A DNA stretch of 32,938 nucleotides. It comes from Candidatus Peribacteria bacterium RIFCSPLOWO2_12_FULL_55_15. Lineage in GTDB: Bacteria; Patescibacteriota; Gracilibacteria; Peribacterales; Peribacteraceae. The translations under genes and the position numbers were made by a program. Of the stretch, positions 6,572 to 13,896 are shown piece after piece. The first letter of the stretch is position 1. Every line of letters begins with the position of its first letter. The stretch lies in NCBI GenBank assembly GCA_001789045.1, contig MFYG01000005.1, positions 1-32,938 of the forward strand. The letters are read 5' to 3'. The notes beneath the pieces are model-generated. The model saw only the letters and a program-made list of their open reading frames with translations. It ran no database searches and was not told the origin of the DNA.

Positions 6572-7763
6572 GATGTCTCTCCGCCCTATCGCTCTCGGCA
6601 TCATCCTGCTCCTTTCTCCCACCGTTTCCTCTGCCAAACAGGTAACTGTTCTCGATTTCCGGCAGGGGATCCCCGGCATATGGGAACAAGGTCCGTGTCT
6701 CTCCGCGCAGCAAACGCCGGAGGGGTTTGCCCTCGCGGCCACAACGGAGCGCTGTTCCATTTTGCACACGACCCGCGACCTCCGTCACCCCATTGAAACG
6801 CTCTCTCTCACGGTCATCTCCCCCGCGCGGACGGAGATCGTTTTCCTCTGGCATCGGCGGGATGCGCCGAGAGGACATATGGTCGAGCTCCCTCTCGTCC
6901 TTCAGAGCATCGATGGGCCACAAACAATCGTCCTCAACCTCCCCCGGTACCCCCAATGGGATCCGACGACCGACCGTATCGGTTTTGCTCTCCCAAAAAA
7001 CTCCTCCTTCATTCTGCAGAATATCACCTTCACCCGGTGGTCCCTGTGGGAAAAGGCTGCCGCAGCATTCCGGAGCTTCTGGACATTCGACACCTTCCGC
7101 CCGTACGCAATCAACTTCCTCTGGGGACCCATCATCGGATGGAATCCTGTGTGGCAGGAGCAGCTCTTCACGAGCATTCCCCCCGTCGGATGGTCGGTCT
7201 CACGCGTGTTCCTCTCCCTGCTCCTCCCCCTCGGCGTCCTCTGCCTTTTCTTTTGTTTCCGACGCGGATGGAAAACCTCCACCTGTCGATCGGCATCCGT
7301 TCTCTTCGGCACTATGTTCGTCGGTTTCTGGCTCCTCTTCGACGTACGGATGGGACTCGAGCTCCTCTCCTACGTCAAAACCGACTGGGAGACCTTCCTC
7401 CTCAAGCCTCCAAGCGAACGGCGCTTCCGCGTCTTCGAAAATTTTAATGCCATTGCCGAGGAATCCATTCCTCTTCTTATCACTTCACCCAAGTATGGTT
7501 TCGTTGGACCACGCGGAGCACCATTCGGGAGCCTCATGCGCTACTTCACCTATCCCATACGACCCCTCTCCCCAAGCGACCCGGAGGAACAACGTTCACG
7601 CCTCCGCCATTGGCTCGTCGCTTTTCGAGACGATGCACGGATAAGCCCTCGAGGAGAGCTCTTCCTCGGAGATATCTTCCTCGCCGGACCCGGCATCATC
7701 GTGCAACGGTTCGGGAAAGACGCCTTCCTCTTTGAAGTCACTGGCTCTGCCACTTCCCCATAG
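6570..7763 (+). CDS. Signal-peptide membrane protein of unknown function
   Basis: The product is 397 residues (ATG 6570 or 6573; AGGGA lies 6 nt before 6570). It starts with a signal peptide (LRPIALGIILLLSPTVSSA). Residues about 25-165 look like an extracytoplasmic beta-sandwich (VTVLDFRQGIPGIWEQ, ILQNITFTRWSLW). Then come two membrane segments (VFLSLLLPLGVLCLFFCF; VLFGTMFVGFWLLFDV) and a C-terminal soluble part (YFTYPIRPLSPSDPEEQ). I recognise no family. It is followed after 25 bp by a GT-C glycosyltransferase gene and may work with it at the membrane. The ATG overlaps the start codon of the minus-strand pseudogene (shared CATG). Its last residues plus stop are followed by the leader of a family B repeat. 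Confidence 0.65.
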   Translation: MMSLRPIALGIILLLSPTVSSAKQVTVLDFRQGIPGIWEQGPCLSAQQTPEGFALAATTERCSILHTTRDLRHPIETLSLTVISPARTEIVFLWHRRDAPRGHMVELPLVLQSIDGPQTIVLNLPRYPQWDPTTDRIGFALPKNSSFILQNITFTRWSLWEKAAAAFRSFWTFDTFRPYAINFLWGPIIGWNPVWQEQLFTSIPPVGWSVSRVFLSLLLPLGVLCLFFCFRRGWKTSTCRSASVLFGTMFVGFWLLFDVRMGLELLSYVKTDWETFLLKPPSERRFRVFENFNAIAEESIPLLITSPKYGFVGPRGAPFGSLMRYFTYPIRPLSPSDPEEQRSRLRHWLVAFRDDARISPRGELFLGDIFLAGPGIIVQRFGKDAFLFEVTGSATSP

Positions 7764-7788
7764 CTCCTCACCCTCGCCCTACCCCTCT

Positions 7789-9327
7789 ATGTCACTTCTC
7801 TTCCTCACCCTCGGCGTCGCCCTCCCGACCATCAGCGGTTGGCTCCTGCTGCGGGCCATCGAGGGAACAATCCCTGTCCTCTCCCACCTGGAACGGTGGG
7901 CCGCCGGTTTCATCATCGGACTCACAGGAACGATGTACGTGACCTTCCTCGCGCACATCCTCGGTTTCATCCGTCTCGACTTTTGGGGATTCCTCGCTGT
8001 CCAGATTACCTTCGCTTCCCTCCTCGCCGCCTCAAATCTCCTGCGTCAACGGAGGCACAGACGCTCTGAACCATTCTGCTCGAGCGCAGACCAGCACAGT
8101 GAGAAACCGGTCTGCACGGAGCGCAGACCGACACGGTTCGGATTTGTCGGGCAAGCGAGTGCAGCCCGGTTTCTCCTCTGTGTCCTCCTCATTTGGACCA
8201 GCATCAAGATCATCGCCGCCAGCGCTACGTTCCTCCTCACTCCCCTCTACGTCGATGACGCCATCGACAACTGGAACATGCGCGGGAAACTCATCTTCCA
8301 TCATCAGGAACTTGTCCTTGGATTCCCGGGAGATCCACAACCGACCGATGGCGGTACGTACGCCTACCCCCCCACTGTTTCCATGACGAAAGCATGGCTT
8401 GCCATCCTCGCAGACTCTTGGTCTGAACCCCTCGTGAATAGCATCCACATTGTGTGGTACCTCGCCCTTCTCGCTCTCCTCTTCGGCACCGTGCGCGCGA
8501 CCATTGGACTCTGGTTTGGCCTCCTCGGTCTCTACATCTTCGGGAGTCTCCCCCTCCCTCTCCTCCATGCGACGAATCCCTACGCTGATATGTTCCTCGC
8601 CGCCCACATTGGCGCCGCTGCCTGCTTCCTCCTCCGTGCCCTCCGATTGCCAGACAGCGTGAGGAGTCTCCGTTTCCTTCTCCTTGCGTCCCTCTCCATC
8701 GCCCTTCTCCCCTTCACAAAGAACGAAGGCCTCGTCCTCTACTTCCCCGCCCTCGCCCTCGCCCTCGCCCTCGCCATTTTTTCTCTCGCCCGTCAGAGCA
8801 TTCTCCATCGTCGCGACGTGATCCGCGCCAGCCTGTTTATGCTCGTCATCACCTCCTCCGTCCTCCTCCCATGGCTCTTCTTCAAGTGGATGCACGGTTT
8901 CAGTTTCGGGAATGCAAAGGGGCTTCCCAACATCCTCGAATTTTCGTGGAATCCAATGAGCCTCCGCGCCATCGTTTCGAATACCATCTTCGAGGGAAAC
9001 TGGCTCCTCCTCTTCCCGCTCTTCGCCTCTCTCCTCCTCTGGCAATGGCGCCGTGCCTTCACCTTTCCTCTCCTCCCTCTCTCGGTTTCCTTCCTCCTCG
9101 CGTACGTGCTGCAGATCGCTCTCTTCACGTTCACTCCCCTCGCCACCGAAGCCATCAAGCAAACGGGCTACGCCCGCGGCGTCATCCACCTCATCCCCCT
9201 CGTCATTCTCCTCACGGTCCTCCTCCTCCATGAGACGCTCCAAAACCCTCGTAGAGATCCGCATGACCCGCTATACTCCACGCCGTGCCTTCCTACGCCG
9301 CGTTCCTCGGGCATCAGCCGCAAGTAA
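7789..9327 (+). CDS. GT-C-fold membrane glycosyltransferase (ArnT/PMT-like)
   Basis: The product is about 512 residues from ATG 7789, where the hydrophobic N-terminus MSLLFLTLGVALP begins; an earlier TTG frame overlaps the upstream gene. There are about ten membrane helices. After the third helix region a loop carries YVDDAIDNWNMRGKLIFHH. An acidic pair just outside an early helix followed by W..R.K is typical of lipid-linked-sugar GT-C enzymes and related O-antigen/protein glycosyltransferases. FTKNEGLVLYFPAL is another family-like block. The sugar and acceptor are unknown. A 75-nt palindromic element (8101-8175) lies in frame and encodes a polar loop of about 25 residues (EKPVCTERRPTRFGFVGQAS) between two helices, apparently tolerated. 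The 3' end overlaps the methyltransferase gene by 43 bp. Confidence 0.7.
   Translation: MSLLFLTLGVALPTISGWLLLRAIEGTIPVLSHLERWAAGFIIGLTGTMYVTFLAHILGFIRLDFWGFLAVQITFASLLAASNLLRQRRHRRSEPFCSSADQHSEKPVCTERRPTRFGFVGQASAARFLLCVLLIWTSIKIIAASATFLLTPLYVDDAIDNWNMRGKLIFHHQELVLGFPGDPQPTDGGTYAYPPTVSMTKAWLAILADSWSEPLVNSIHIVWYLALLALLFGTVRATIGLWFGLLGLYIFGSLPLPLLHATNPYADMFLAAHIGAAACFLLRALRLPDSVRSLRFLLLASLSIALLPFTKNEGLVLYFPALALALALAIFSLARQSILHRRDVIRASLFMLVITSSVLLPWLFFKWMHGFSFGNAKGLPNILEFSWNPMSLRAIVSNTIFEGNWLLLFPLFASLLLWQWRRAFTFPLLPLSVSFLLAYVLQIALFTFTPLATEAIKQTGYARGVIHLIPLVILLTVLLLHETLQNPRRDPHDPLYSTPCLPTPRSSGISRK
8101..8175. repeat. Variable-arm palindromic element, family C copy 1
   Basis: The left arm GAGAAACCGGTCTGCAC (8101-8117) and the right arm GTGCAGCCCGGTTTCTC (8159-8175) pair at 16 of 17 positions. 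Between them is a 41-nt core (8118-8158) reading GGAGCGCAGACCGACACGG then TTCGGATTTGTCGGGCAAGC. A copy at 25399-25472 has almost the same core but different arms. Here the element is in frame within the GT-C gene. A second GAGCGCAGACC occurs just upstream (8082-8092), hinting at a partial tandem copy. Confidence 0.8.
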
Positions 9328-10571
9328 GTCTTGCTGAGCTTCGCGCCACTTTCCCATCCTTCCGTCTCCAGCGGATGGTGGACAGTGGCGTTGCCATCTT
9401 TGAGTCCCAAACGGATATTTCTTCTTCGCACCTCGCAACTCTTGGTGGAACTGTCCTCCTGGCTGAGGAAATCCACGGCGGGAGCGCATCGCTTCAGACC
9501 GTTCCGCAGATTCTCCTGGATGCCGTTTCCTCTGTAAAAGGAAAAGTGACCTTCGGACTCCGGTGTGTCGGGCTGCCGCCAGGACGTATTCGCACGCTCT
9601 ACCGGGAATGTAAAGATGTGCTCCGCGGCGCCGGACGATCTTGTCGGTACATCGGCAATGAACGGCTGCCTGCCCACACAGCGCTGCTCCGTGATAGCGG
9701 TATCCTCGAGGGGCGTCATGGTATCGAGCTGGTCCTCATTCCTGATGAAAAACGCCTCTGGCTTGGGAAAACTATTGCCGCCCAAAATCCCACGAGCTAC
9801 GCCAAACGCGACATCGGCAAACCCGCACGGGATCTCCGTGCCGGCATCCTCCCACCAAAACTGGCGCAGGTGATGCTGAACTTCGGATGGTGGTTCCTTC
9901 AGAGCGGGAAGCAGGTAGCAGGTAGCGGTCAGAAGATGGAAAAGGGGATGCCCGCTCCCAGCTCCCAGCTCCCAGCTCCAATCGTTTGGGATCCCTTTTG
10001 TGGTAGCGGCGTTCTTCCTGTGGAATGTCTGCTCCGCGGTTGGATGGTCATTGCGAGTGATTCCTCACAAAAAGCTGTTGACGCGTGCAAGCGAAACATC
10101 GAGTGGCTTCGTCGAACATTTACGATTCCCGCGGCAAAGATCCCGAGCGCGGTTATGAAACACAATGCATTGAAACCACCAGACTTCTCCTCCCTCCGGG
10201 GGGAGCGATTTCGCACCGGCCCCTCCATCATTGTCACTGAGACGAGTCTTGGACCTTCTCTCCGCAATCGCCCCACAAAACAGGAAGCGCAAAAACTTCG
10301 CACAGAGAACGAAAAACTCCAGATCGCTTTCCTTCGGAATGTCACTTCCTCTTCCCCTGGAATCCCCATCGTCTGCACATGGCCTGTCTGGTACCTCAGC
10401 GCCGGCCCGCTATTCCTGGAAAAAATATGGAAGGAAGTGGAGAAACTCGGTCTCGAAGCTGTCCTACCTCCCGAGACCATCCATACCTCTCCTGTCCGTT
10501 GCACACTCATCTACCGACGACCCGATCAGTACGTCGGAAGGGAAATCGTTCTGCTGCGAAAGAGAGGGTAA
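9285..10571 (+). CDS. TRM11-like RNA (or DNA) methyltransferase
   Basis: The 428-residue protein starts at GTG 9285, inside the end of the preceding gene; MPSYAAFLGHQPQVSLAELRA matches the N-terminus usual for archaeal/CPR TRM11-type proteins. The N-terminal half is THUMP-like. Then come YAKRDIGKPARDLRAGILPPKLAQ (the segment leading into the catalytic domain) and the SAM-binding motif DPFCGSGVLPVECLLRG. Residues after VIASDSSQKAVDACKRN fit the rest of a Rossmann fold. The motif IV position, usually [DN]PP[YF], reads TETSLGPSL. TRM11-like proteins often deviate here, so activity is uncertain. A low-complexity in-frame insert (9911-9979) precedes motif I. The likely role is tRNA base methylation; the gene ends 21 bp before tRNA-Asn. 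Confidence 0.7.
   Translation: MPSYAAFLGHQPQVSLAELRATFPSFRLQRMVDSGVAIFESQTDISSSHLATLGGTVLLAEEIHGGSASLQTVPQILLDAVSSVKGKVTFGLRCVGLPPGRIRTLYRECKDVLRGAGRSCRYIGNERLPAHTALLRDSGILEGRHGIELVLIPDEKRLWLGKTIAAQNPTSYAKRDIGKPARDLRAGILPPKLAQVMLNFGWWFLQSGKQVAGSGQKMEKGMPAPSSQLPAPIVWDPFCGSGVLPVECLLRGWMVIASDSSQKAVDACKRNIEWLRRTFTIPAAKIPSAVMKHNALKPPDFSSLRGERFRTGPSIIVTETSLGPSLRNRPTKQEAQKLRTENEKLQIAFLRNVTSSSPGIPIVCTWPVWYLSAGPLFLEKIWKEVEKLGLEAVLPPETIHTSPVRCTLIYRRPDQYVGREIVLLRKRG
9911..9979. repeat. Low-complexity in-frame insert (GCAGGTA and CAGCTCC repeats)
   Basis: GCAGGTA is repeated at 9911-9924, and CAGCTCC/GCTCCCA units are repeated three to four times at 9954-9978. They translate to QVAGSGQ and APSSQLPAP between the methyltransferase blocks MLNFGWWFL and VWDPFCGSG. 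The stretch looks foreign to the protein family and is probably a tolerated repeat insertion. Confidence 0.5.
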
Positions 10572-10592
10572 CATGTTCCTCGTATCCATCGG

Positions 10593-10667
10593 TCCCCGGT
10601 AGCTCAACGGTAGAGCGGCGCGCTGTTAACGCGAAGGTTGCTGGTTCGAATCCAGCCCGGGGAGCCA
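10593..10667 (+). tRNA. tRNA-Asn (GTT)
   Basis: The acceptor TCCCCGG pairs with CCGGGGA. The anticodon loop CTGTTAA has GTT at 10625-10627, the T-arm is GCTGG-TTCGAAT-CCAGC, the discriminator is G, and CCA is encoded (10665-10667). A T run follows (10671-10676). The 104-bp gap up to the protease gene shows nothing else. Confidence 0.97.
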
Positions 10668-10771
10668 ATTTTTTCCACTTAAAACTCTGCGCTTTGGTGA
10701 GTTTGCTTTAATGGATATTTGACCAATTCTAGCCAGTTTGCGGTTCGGAAGTCGTCCACTATCCCCAGCCA

Positions 10772-12772
10772 TCATTTCCCCCTCCCCTTCCCATGTCCCA
10801 CTCCAACTTCCACCTTCATTTCCCCCTTCGCCCTCATGTCGCCTGCCCGCATATCTCCTTGCGCTTCCCTTCGTACTCCTGCACTGTCGGAAAGGTTGTC
10901 GTCACGCTTTGAATCCTTTCCATCTTTTGCGTCCTTAAAATAATGCCCACTCTGTGCCTGGTTTGCCATGCGCTTCACTTCCTGCGCAAGATCAAACGCA
11001 TTCTGTAGATCACCGGAAAGGAAGGCATCCTCCGCTCTCAGGAGAAGACTGTATGCTTCACTAAGCATAATTTTTGCCTCATCATTGACAATCTTCCCTA
11101 CCCGGGTCTCCGCGTCGATCCTCGTCCAGGCACGGACGTACGCCTCTTTCGCAACACGGATCTCCATTTCCACTCGCACGCGGACGCCGACGACATTCTC
11201 CTTCTGATGACTGAAACGCCCATTACCCACTTCGGACGATGACGCACTCGAAGAACTATTCGAAAAACTACTCGAACTCTTTCCGGGAATCGGACAATTT
11301 TCATCCACGATCTTGTTACAGTTGTCATCACGCTCATTGCACGTCTCCTCCGCACGAGGGGAGATGAAAGCATCGGCATCGTTACAGTCCCCGCCACAAC
11401 TTGTGACTCCATCTGCATCCTGATCCCACCCTTCATCTATGCGACCATCGCAATTATCGTCTTTGCTATTACACACTTCTCCCCGACCCGGATACACCGC
11501 AGCATCGCTGTCATTGCAATCCTCTGGAATACGATACCCATCCCTGTCCTGATCACTCACGAGCATCACCGCTGCGTCGATATCGACCCGTCCAAACCCC
11601 GCCTTCGTATCGAATCCTGCAGACCCGATATCTTTCGCCGTTTCCGTGAGAATGCTGTACGCCTGTACAGGGGTGATTGTTGAATCAAGCTGAAGAAGAA
11701 GGGCTACCGCTCCTGCGACATGCGGCGCTGCCATGGAGGTTCCTGATGCTTTCCCATACCCGGCCTCCGGGCAAGTCTGCACAGACTGGCAGGAAAGAGA
11801 AGAGAGGATACTTAGTCCCGGAGCCACGAGATCGATGGGACGACCGTAGCTTGACCATGGTTGCACCGCATCACTCGCATCAACAGCTCCAACAGCAATC
11901 ACCTTCGATCCGCATGCGGGAACAGCAACCCCCTCCCCGAGCTCCCCACCATTCCCAGATGCAGCAACCACGGTAACGCCCTGATCGACAGCCCAATTCA
12001 ACTTCGCCGCCAACGGGTCTCCATCACAGTGTTCAAGGAACGCCCCTCCGCCGAGACTCAGGTTCATGACGTCTGCCCCCTGAGCCACCGCCCATTCCAT
12101 CGCTTCCATAATGGCGCCCTCGGCGCACCATCCGTCGTTCCCGCAGACCTTCGCAACAATGAGTTCCGCATCCGGAGCAATACCGAGCACGCGGTTCGCA
12201 CGCCCTCCGTCGTCGATGCCCTGCGCCCCCCTCCCCATCGCAATGCCCGCAACATGGGTCCCGTGACCGATTGCATCCTCCGGTCCGTCATCGGTGAAAT
12301 TACGATACGCCAGAACTTTCCCGGCAAGTTCCGCATGATCGGTATCGACGCCGCTATCGAGAATGGCAATCTTCACCCCTTGCCCCGTGACCCCCCGCGC
12401 GTGGACGGAGACTGCACCGATTTGCTCTGCAGAAAAGAGATCATTAGAACGAAAGAATCGCTCCGATCGTAATCCCAGGTACGTACGACCCTCTGGACAA
12501 CGGATAGTAGTTTGATCACGCATCCGATGCCGAACCTTGCACCCCCACTGCACGAGACGCCCAATGGTTCGTTCATTCTTCGACTTGAGCATCAGTCGCT
12601 GCTCACCCTTACATCGGCCAAGTTCTTTACAGGTTGGAATGCTCCGTCCTTCATCTTTTCGCACAGCCACCGTAAAAACCTTTTGACCTGGAAGGAGCTG
12701 GGCTGCCCCACTAGTAATCGATGCCACTGCGACGATTCCAAGCGCCCATGCGAATATTTTTCGTTGCATCAT
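10772..12772 (-). CDS. Secreted subtilisin-like (S8) protease with MopE-type Asp-rich repeats
   Basis: The product is 666 residues from ATG 12772. The signal peptide is KIFAWALGIVAVASITSGAAQ, and a prodomain-like region extends to about residue 125. The S8 catalytic domain has the full triad: Asp139 (AILDSGVDTDH), His170 (GHGTHVAG) and Ser346 (GTSMAAPHVAG), with the oxyanion Asn in ASGNGG. Residues about 403-495 form two and a half MopE/thrombospondin-like putative metal-binding repeats (DQDRDGYRIPEDCNDSDAAV, CNSKDDNCDGRIDEG, GGDCNDADA, CNERDDNCNKIVDENC), probably Ca-binding and Cys-bridged. A Ser-rich linker and a 150-residue helical, very basic tail (HGKGRGK) follow. No membrane or sortase anchor is visible, so it is likely secreted or held by the basic tail. 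Confidence 0.92.
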   Translation of the reverse strand: MMQRKIFAWALGIVAVASITSGAAQLLPGQKVFTVAVRKDEGRSIPTCKELGRCKGEQRLMLKSKNERTIGRLVQWGCKVRHRMRDQTTIRCPEGRTYLGLRSERFFRSNDLFSAEQIGAVSVHARGVTGQGVKIAILDSGVDTDHAELAGKVLAYRNFTDDGPEDAIGHGTHVAGIAMGRGAQGIDDGGRANRVLGIAPDAELIVAKVCGNDGWCAEGAIMEAMEWAVAQGADVMNLSLGGGAFLEHCDGDPLAAKLNWAVDQGVTVVAASGNGGELGEGVAVPACGSKVIAVGAVDASDAVQPWSSYGRPIDLVAPGLSILSSLSCQSVQTCPEAGYGKASGTSMAAPHVAGAVALLLQLDSTITPVQAYSILTETAKDIGSAGFDTKAGFGRVDIDAAVMLVSDQDRDGYRIPEDCNDSDAAVYPGRGEVCNSKDDNCDGRIDEGWDQDADGVTSCGGDCNDADAFISPRAEETCNERDDNCNKIVDENCPIPGKSSSSFSNSSSSASSSEVGNGRFSHQKENVVGVRVRVEMEIRVAKEAYVRAWTRIDAETRVGKIVNDEAKIMLSEAYSLLLRAEDAFLSGDLQNAFDLAQEVKRMANQAQSGHYFKDAKDGKDSKRDDNLSDSAGVRREAQGDMRAGDMRAKGEMKVEVGVGHGKGRGK

Positions 12773-12796
12773 AGGTTTATTTTGAGAATCTCCCTC

Positions 12797-12802
12797 ATTA
12801 TA
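12797..12802 (-). promoter_or_regulatory. -10 element upstream of the S8 protease gene
   Basis: On the minus strand a perfect TATAAT (12802-12797) lies about 25 bp ahead of ATG 12772, followed by GAGGGAGA, which could be an RBS set somewhat far back. No good -35 is seen 16-18 bp upstream. Confidence 0.45.
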
Positions 12803-12871
12803 GAGGAAATGCCGCTTTTTTGCTACGGAACAGGCACGATTCTTCCCTCTACGTTACACTTCTTCATGGTG

Positions 12872-12912
12872 CCCGCGTAGCTCAGTTGGCCTAGCCCCGG
12901 CCAGCCGGGGCG
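12872..12912 (+). pseudogene. Truncated tRNA 5' half joined to a perfect hairpin
   Basis: GCCCGCGTAGCTCAGTTGG (12872-12890) is identical to the 5' acceptor and D-arm of the intact tRNA-Arg 93 bp downstream; the identity extends left through ATGGT (12867-12871). After GTTGG the tRNA sequence stops. It is replaced by CCTA and an 8-bp perfect hairpin, GCCCCGGC-CA-GCCGGGGC (12895-12912). It cannot form a tRNA. Confidence 0.75.
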
Positions 12913-12964
12913 TGATAAAGGAACACAGCGCGATTATTCCGCGTGCGATACACTGTCGAATGGT

Positions 12965-13041
12965 GCCCGCGTAGCTCAGTTGGATAGAGCGCCTGGCTTC
13001 GGACCAGGAGGTCGTGGGTTCAATTCCTGCCGCGGGCACCA
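12965..13041 (+). tRNA. tRNA-Arg (TCG)
   Basis: The acceptor GCCCGCG pairs with CGCGGGC (13031-13037). The D-arm is GCTC-AGTTGGATA-GAGC, and the anticodon stem CCTGG/CCAGG encloses loop CTTCGGA with anticodon TCG at 12999-13001. The T-arm GTGGG-TTCAATT-CCTGC allows a G-U/mismatch pair. The discriminator is A and CCA is encoded. Confidence 0.95.
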
Positions 13042-13078
13042 CAATCTGACTTTCAGAAAATTGACCGACTTTTTCGTT

Positions 13079-13251
13079 GGCGGCGCACAGCGCCGCCCAA
13101 GCATTTCCCCCCGACAAATCCTCTTCGCTCGGCGCGCGCAGGCGCGCCTCGCGGTTGGCCAAGACGAGGTTCGAGCCAAAGATTTCTTTGGCAGCAACCT
13201 TTTTCGCAAAAAGGTTGCTCTCCCGTGCGATTTCAGGCAGGTTTCCTGCCT
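13079..13251. repeat. Cluster of five perfect hairpins downstream of tRNA-Arg
   Basis: Within 173 bp there are five perfect inverted repeats with tiny loops: GGCGGCGC-ACA-GCGCCGCC (13079-13097); GGCGCGC-GCAG-GCGCGCC (13131-13148); GCCAAAGA-TT-TCTTTGGC (13175-13192); AGCAACCTTTTT-CGC-AAAAAGGTTGCT (13193-13219); and AGGCAGG-TTT-CCTGCCT (13235-13251). The palindrome TTGGCCAA lies at 13155-13162. The stems share no sequence with one another. No believable gene covers the stretch. It lies between tRNA-Arg and a transposase tail. Confidence 0.8.
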
Positions 13252-13270
13252 CTTTTATCCATTCCGCCAT

Positions 13271-13450
13271 AGGTTCGAGCCAGCCAGTCCGCTTTTGTTC
13301 AATTCCCTCGGAGAACTCATCTACGAGATATACCGTCTCCTCCACATCTACAACACTTCCCGCATCCATACCGCTCTCAAGATGCCTCCCCAAACCTACG
13401 CCTTGCAGTACCAGACAAAACAATTCCTTCTTTCAAGCAATGTGTTTTAA
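13271..13450 (+). pseudogene. Transposase/integrase C-terminal remnant (IS3/IS481 type)
   Basis: The frame reads RFEPASPLLFNSLGELIYEI, then YRLLHIYNTSRIHTALKMPPQTYA, and ends at TAA (13448-13450). L..LIYEIYRLLHIYN..RIH.AL...P..Y matches the end of DDE integrase-core transposases, where Y-N-x-x-R-x-H-x-x-L precedes the C-terminus. All of the catalytic domain upstream is missing; the frame before 13271 only translates the hairpin cluster. It is a decayed insertion-sequence end. Confidence 0.55.
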
Positions 13451-13489
13451 GTTTGGGGTACTTGCCAGACACACCATCTCATCAATACT

Positions 13490-13507
13490 CCCGTAGCTCA
13501 GTTGGCC
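13490..13507 (+). pseudogene. Second truncated tRNA 5' fragment
   Basis: CCCGTAGCTCAGTTGG, then CC, repeats the acceptor-end/D-arm motif of tRNA genes and stops at the same D-loop point (GTTGG|CC) as the fragment at 12872. It too is followed within 6 nt by a hairpin (13513-13525). No tRNA can form. Confidence 0.6.
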
Positions 13508-13512
13508 CGTCG

Positions 13513-13529
13513 AGCGCAGTGCGCTTTTT
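13513..13529 (+). terminator. Small hairpin with T tract
   Basis: AGCGC-AGT-GCGCT (13513-13525) is followed by a run of five T (13525-13529), a short intrinsic terminator pattern. It lies just before the promoter at 13532 and would insulate the small membrane-protein gene from the tRNA island. Confidence 0.45.
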
Positions 13530-13531
13530 CC

Positions 13532-13559
13532 TTGACATTTTTACGTGTTCATGTATAAT
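13532..13559 (+). promoter_or_regulatory. Strong sigma-70 promoter
   Basis: Consensus TTGACA (13532-13537) and consensus TATAAT (13554-13559) are separated by 16 bp. This is the best promoter in the window. It drives the 75-residue membrane protein whose ATG is 40 bp downstream. Confidence 0.85.
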
Positions 13560-13598
13560 GTTTGTCCTGTGCTCTGTTCTTTCTGAAAGGAGATTCTC

Positions 13599-13826
13599 AT
13601 GGTTGAAGGCCTGTCGGCAACCGTCTTCGCCATCTTGATGTTCGCTCTTCTAGCTTTCCTGGTTATCGCATTCCTCTGCGACTTTCTGGGAAAACAGGAG
13701 AATGACACCGTCTTCCGCCCGCGATCGCCCTACGATGGAAACCCGCTCAAAAGCAACGATTTCCAGCCGGACGGAACCGGCGGATGGACGAACCTCCAGC
13801 TCCGCCGACGCAACGGCTTGGAGTAG
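13599..13826 (+). CDS. Small single-pass membrane protein of unknown function
   Basis: The product is 75 residues with a strong RBS (AAAGGAG, 8 nt before ATG) and a near-consensus promoter, so it is likely well expressed. Residues about 6-30 form one membrane helix (LSATVFAILMFALLAFLVIAF). The remainder is polar (KQENDTVFRPRSPYDGNPLK...GGWTNLQLRRRNGLE). I recognise no family. It is a stand-alone unit ended by a strong hairpin at 13852. Strong expression signals on such a small protein are notable. Confidence 0.7.
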   Translation: MVEGLSATVFAILMFALLAFLVIAFLCDFLGKQENDTVFRPRSPYDGNPLKSNDFQPDGTGGWTNLQLRRRNGLE

Positions 13827-13851
13827 ATAGAGATTAGATTAAGAGCACAGA

Positions 13852-13879
13852 AACCCCCACGCAACGGAGCATGGGGGTT
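13852..13879. terminator. Hairpin between convergent small genes
   Basis: AACCCCCA (13852-13859) pairs perfectly with TGGGGGTT (13872-13879) around a 12-nt loop. No T tract follows on either strand, but its place between two convergent genes suggests a shared, bidirectional terminator. Confidence 0.55.
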
Positions 13880-13896
13880 ATCAGAGTTGCGCACTC

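Noticed and set aside
8032-9264. 410-aa Glu-rich frame antisense to the GT-C gene
   Set aside because: The extreme Glu/Gly content mirrors Leu/Ser/Pro codons of the membrane protein; it is a shadow.
12980-13450. 156-aa plus-strand frame starting inside tRNA-Arg as a full gene
   Set aside because: Its first half translates the tRNA and the hairpin cluster. Only the last 60 residues resemble a transposase, so it is listed as a remnant.
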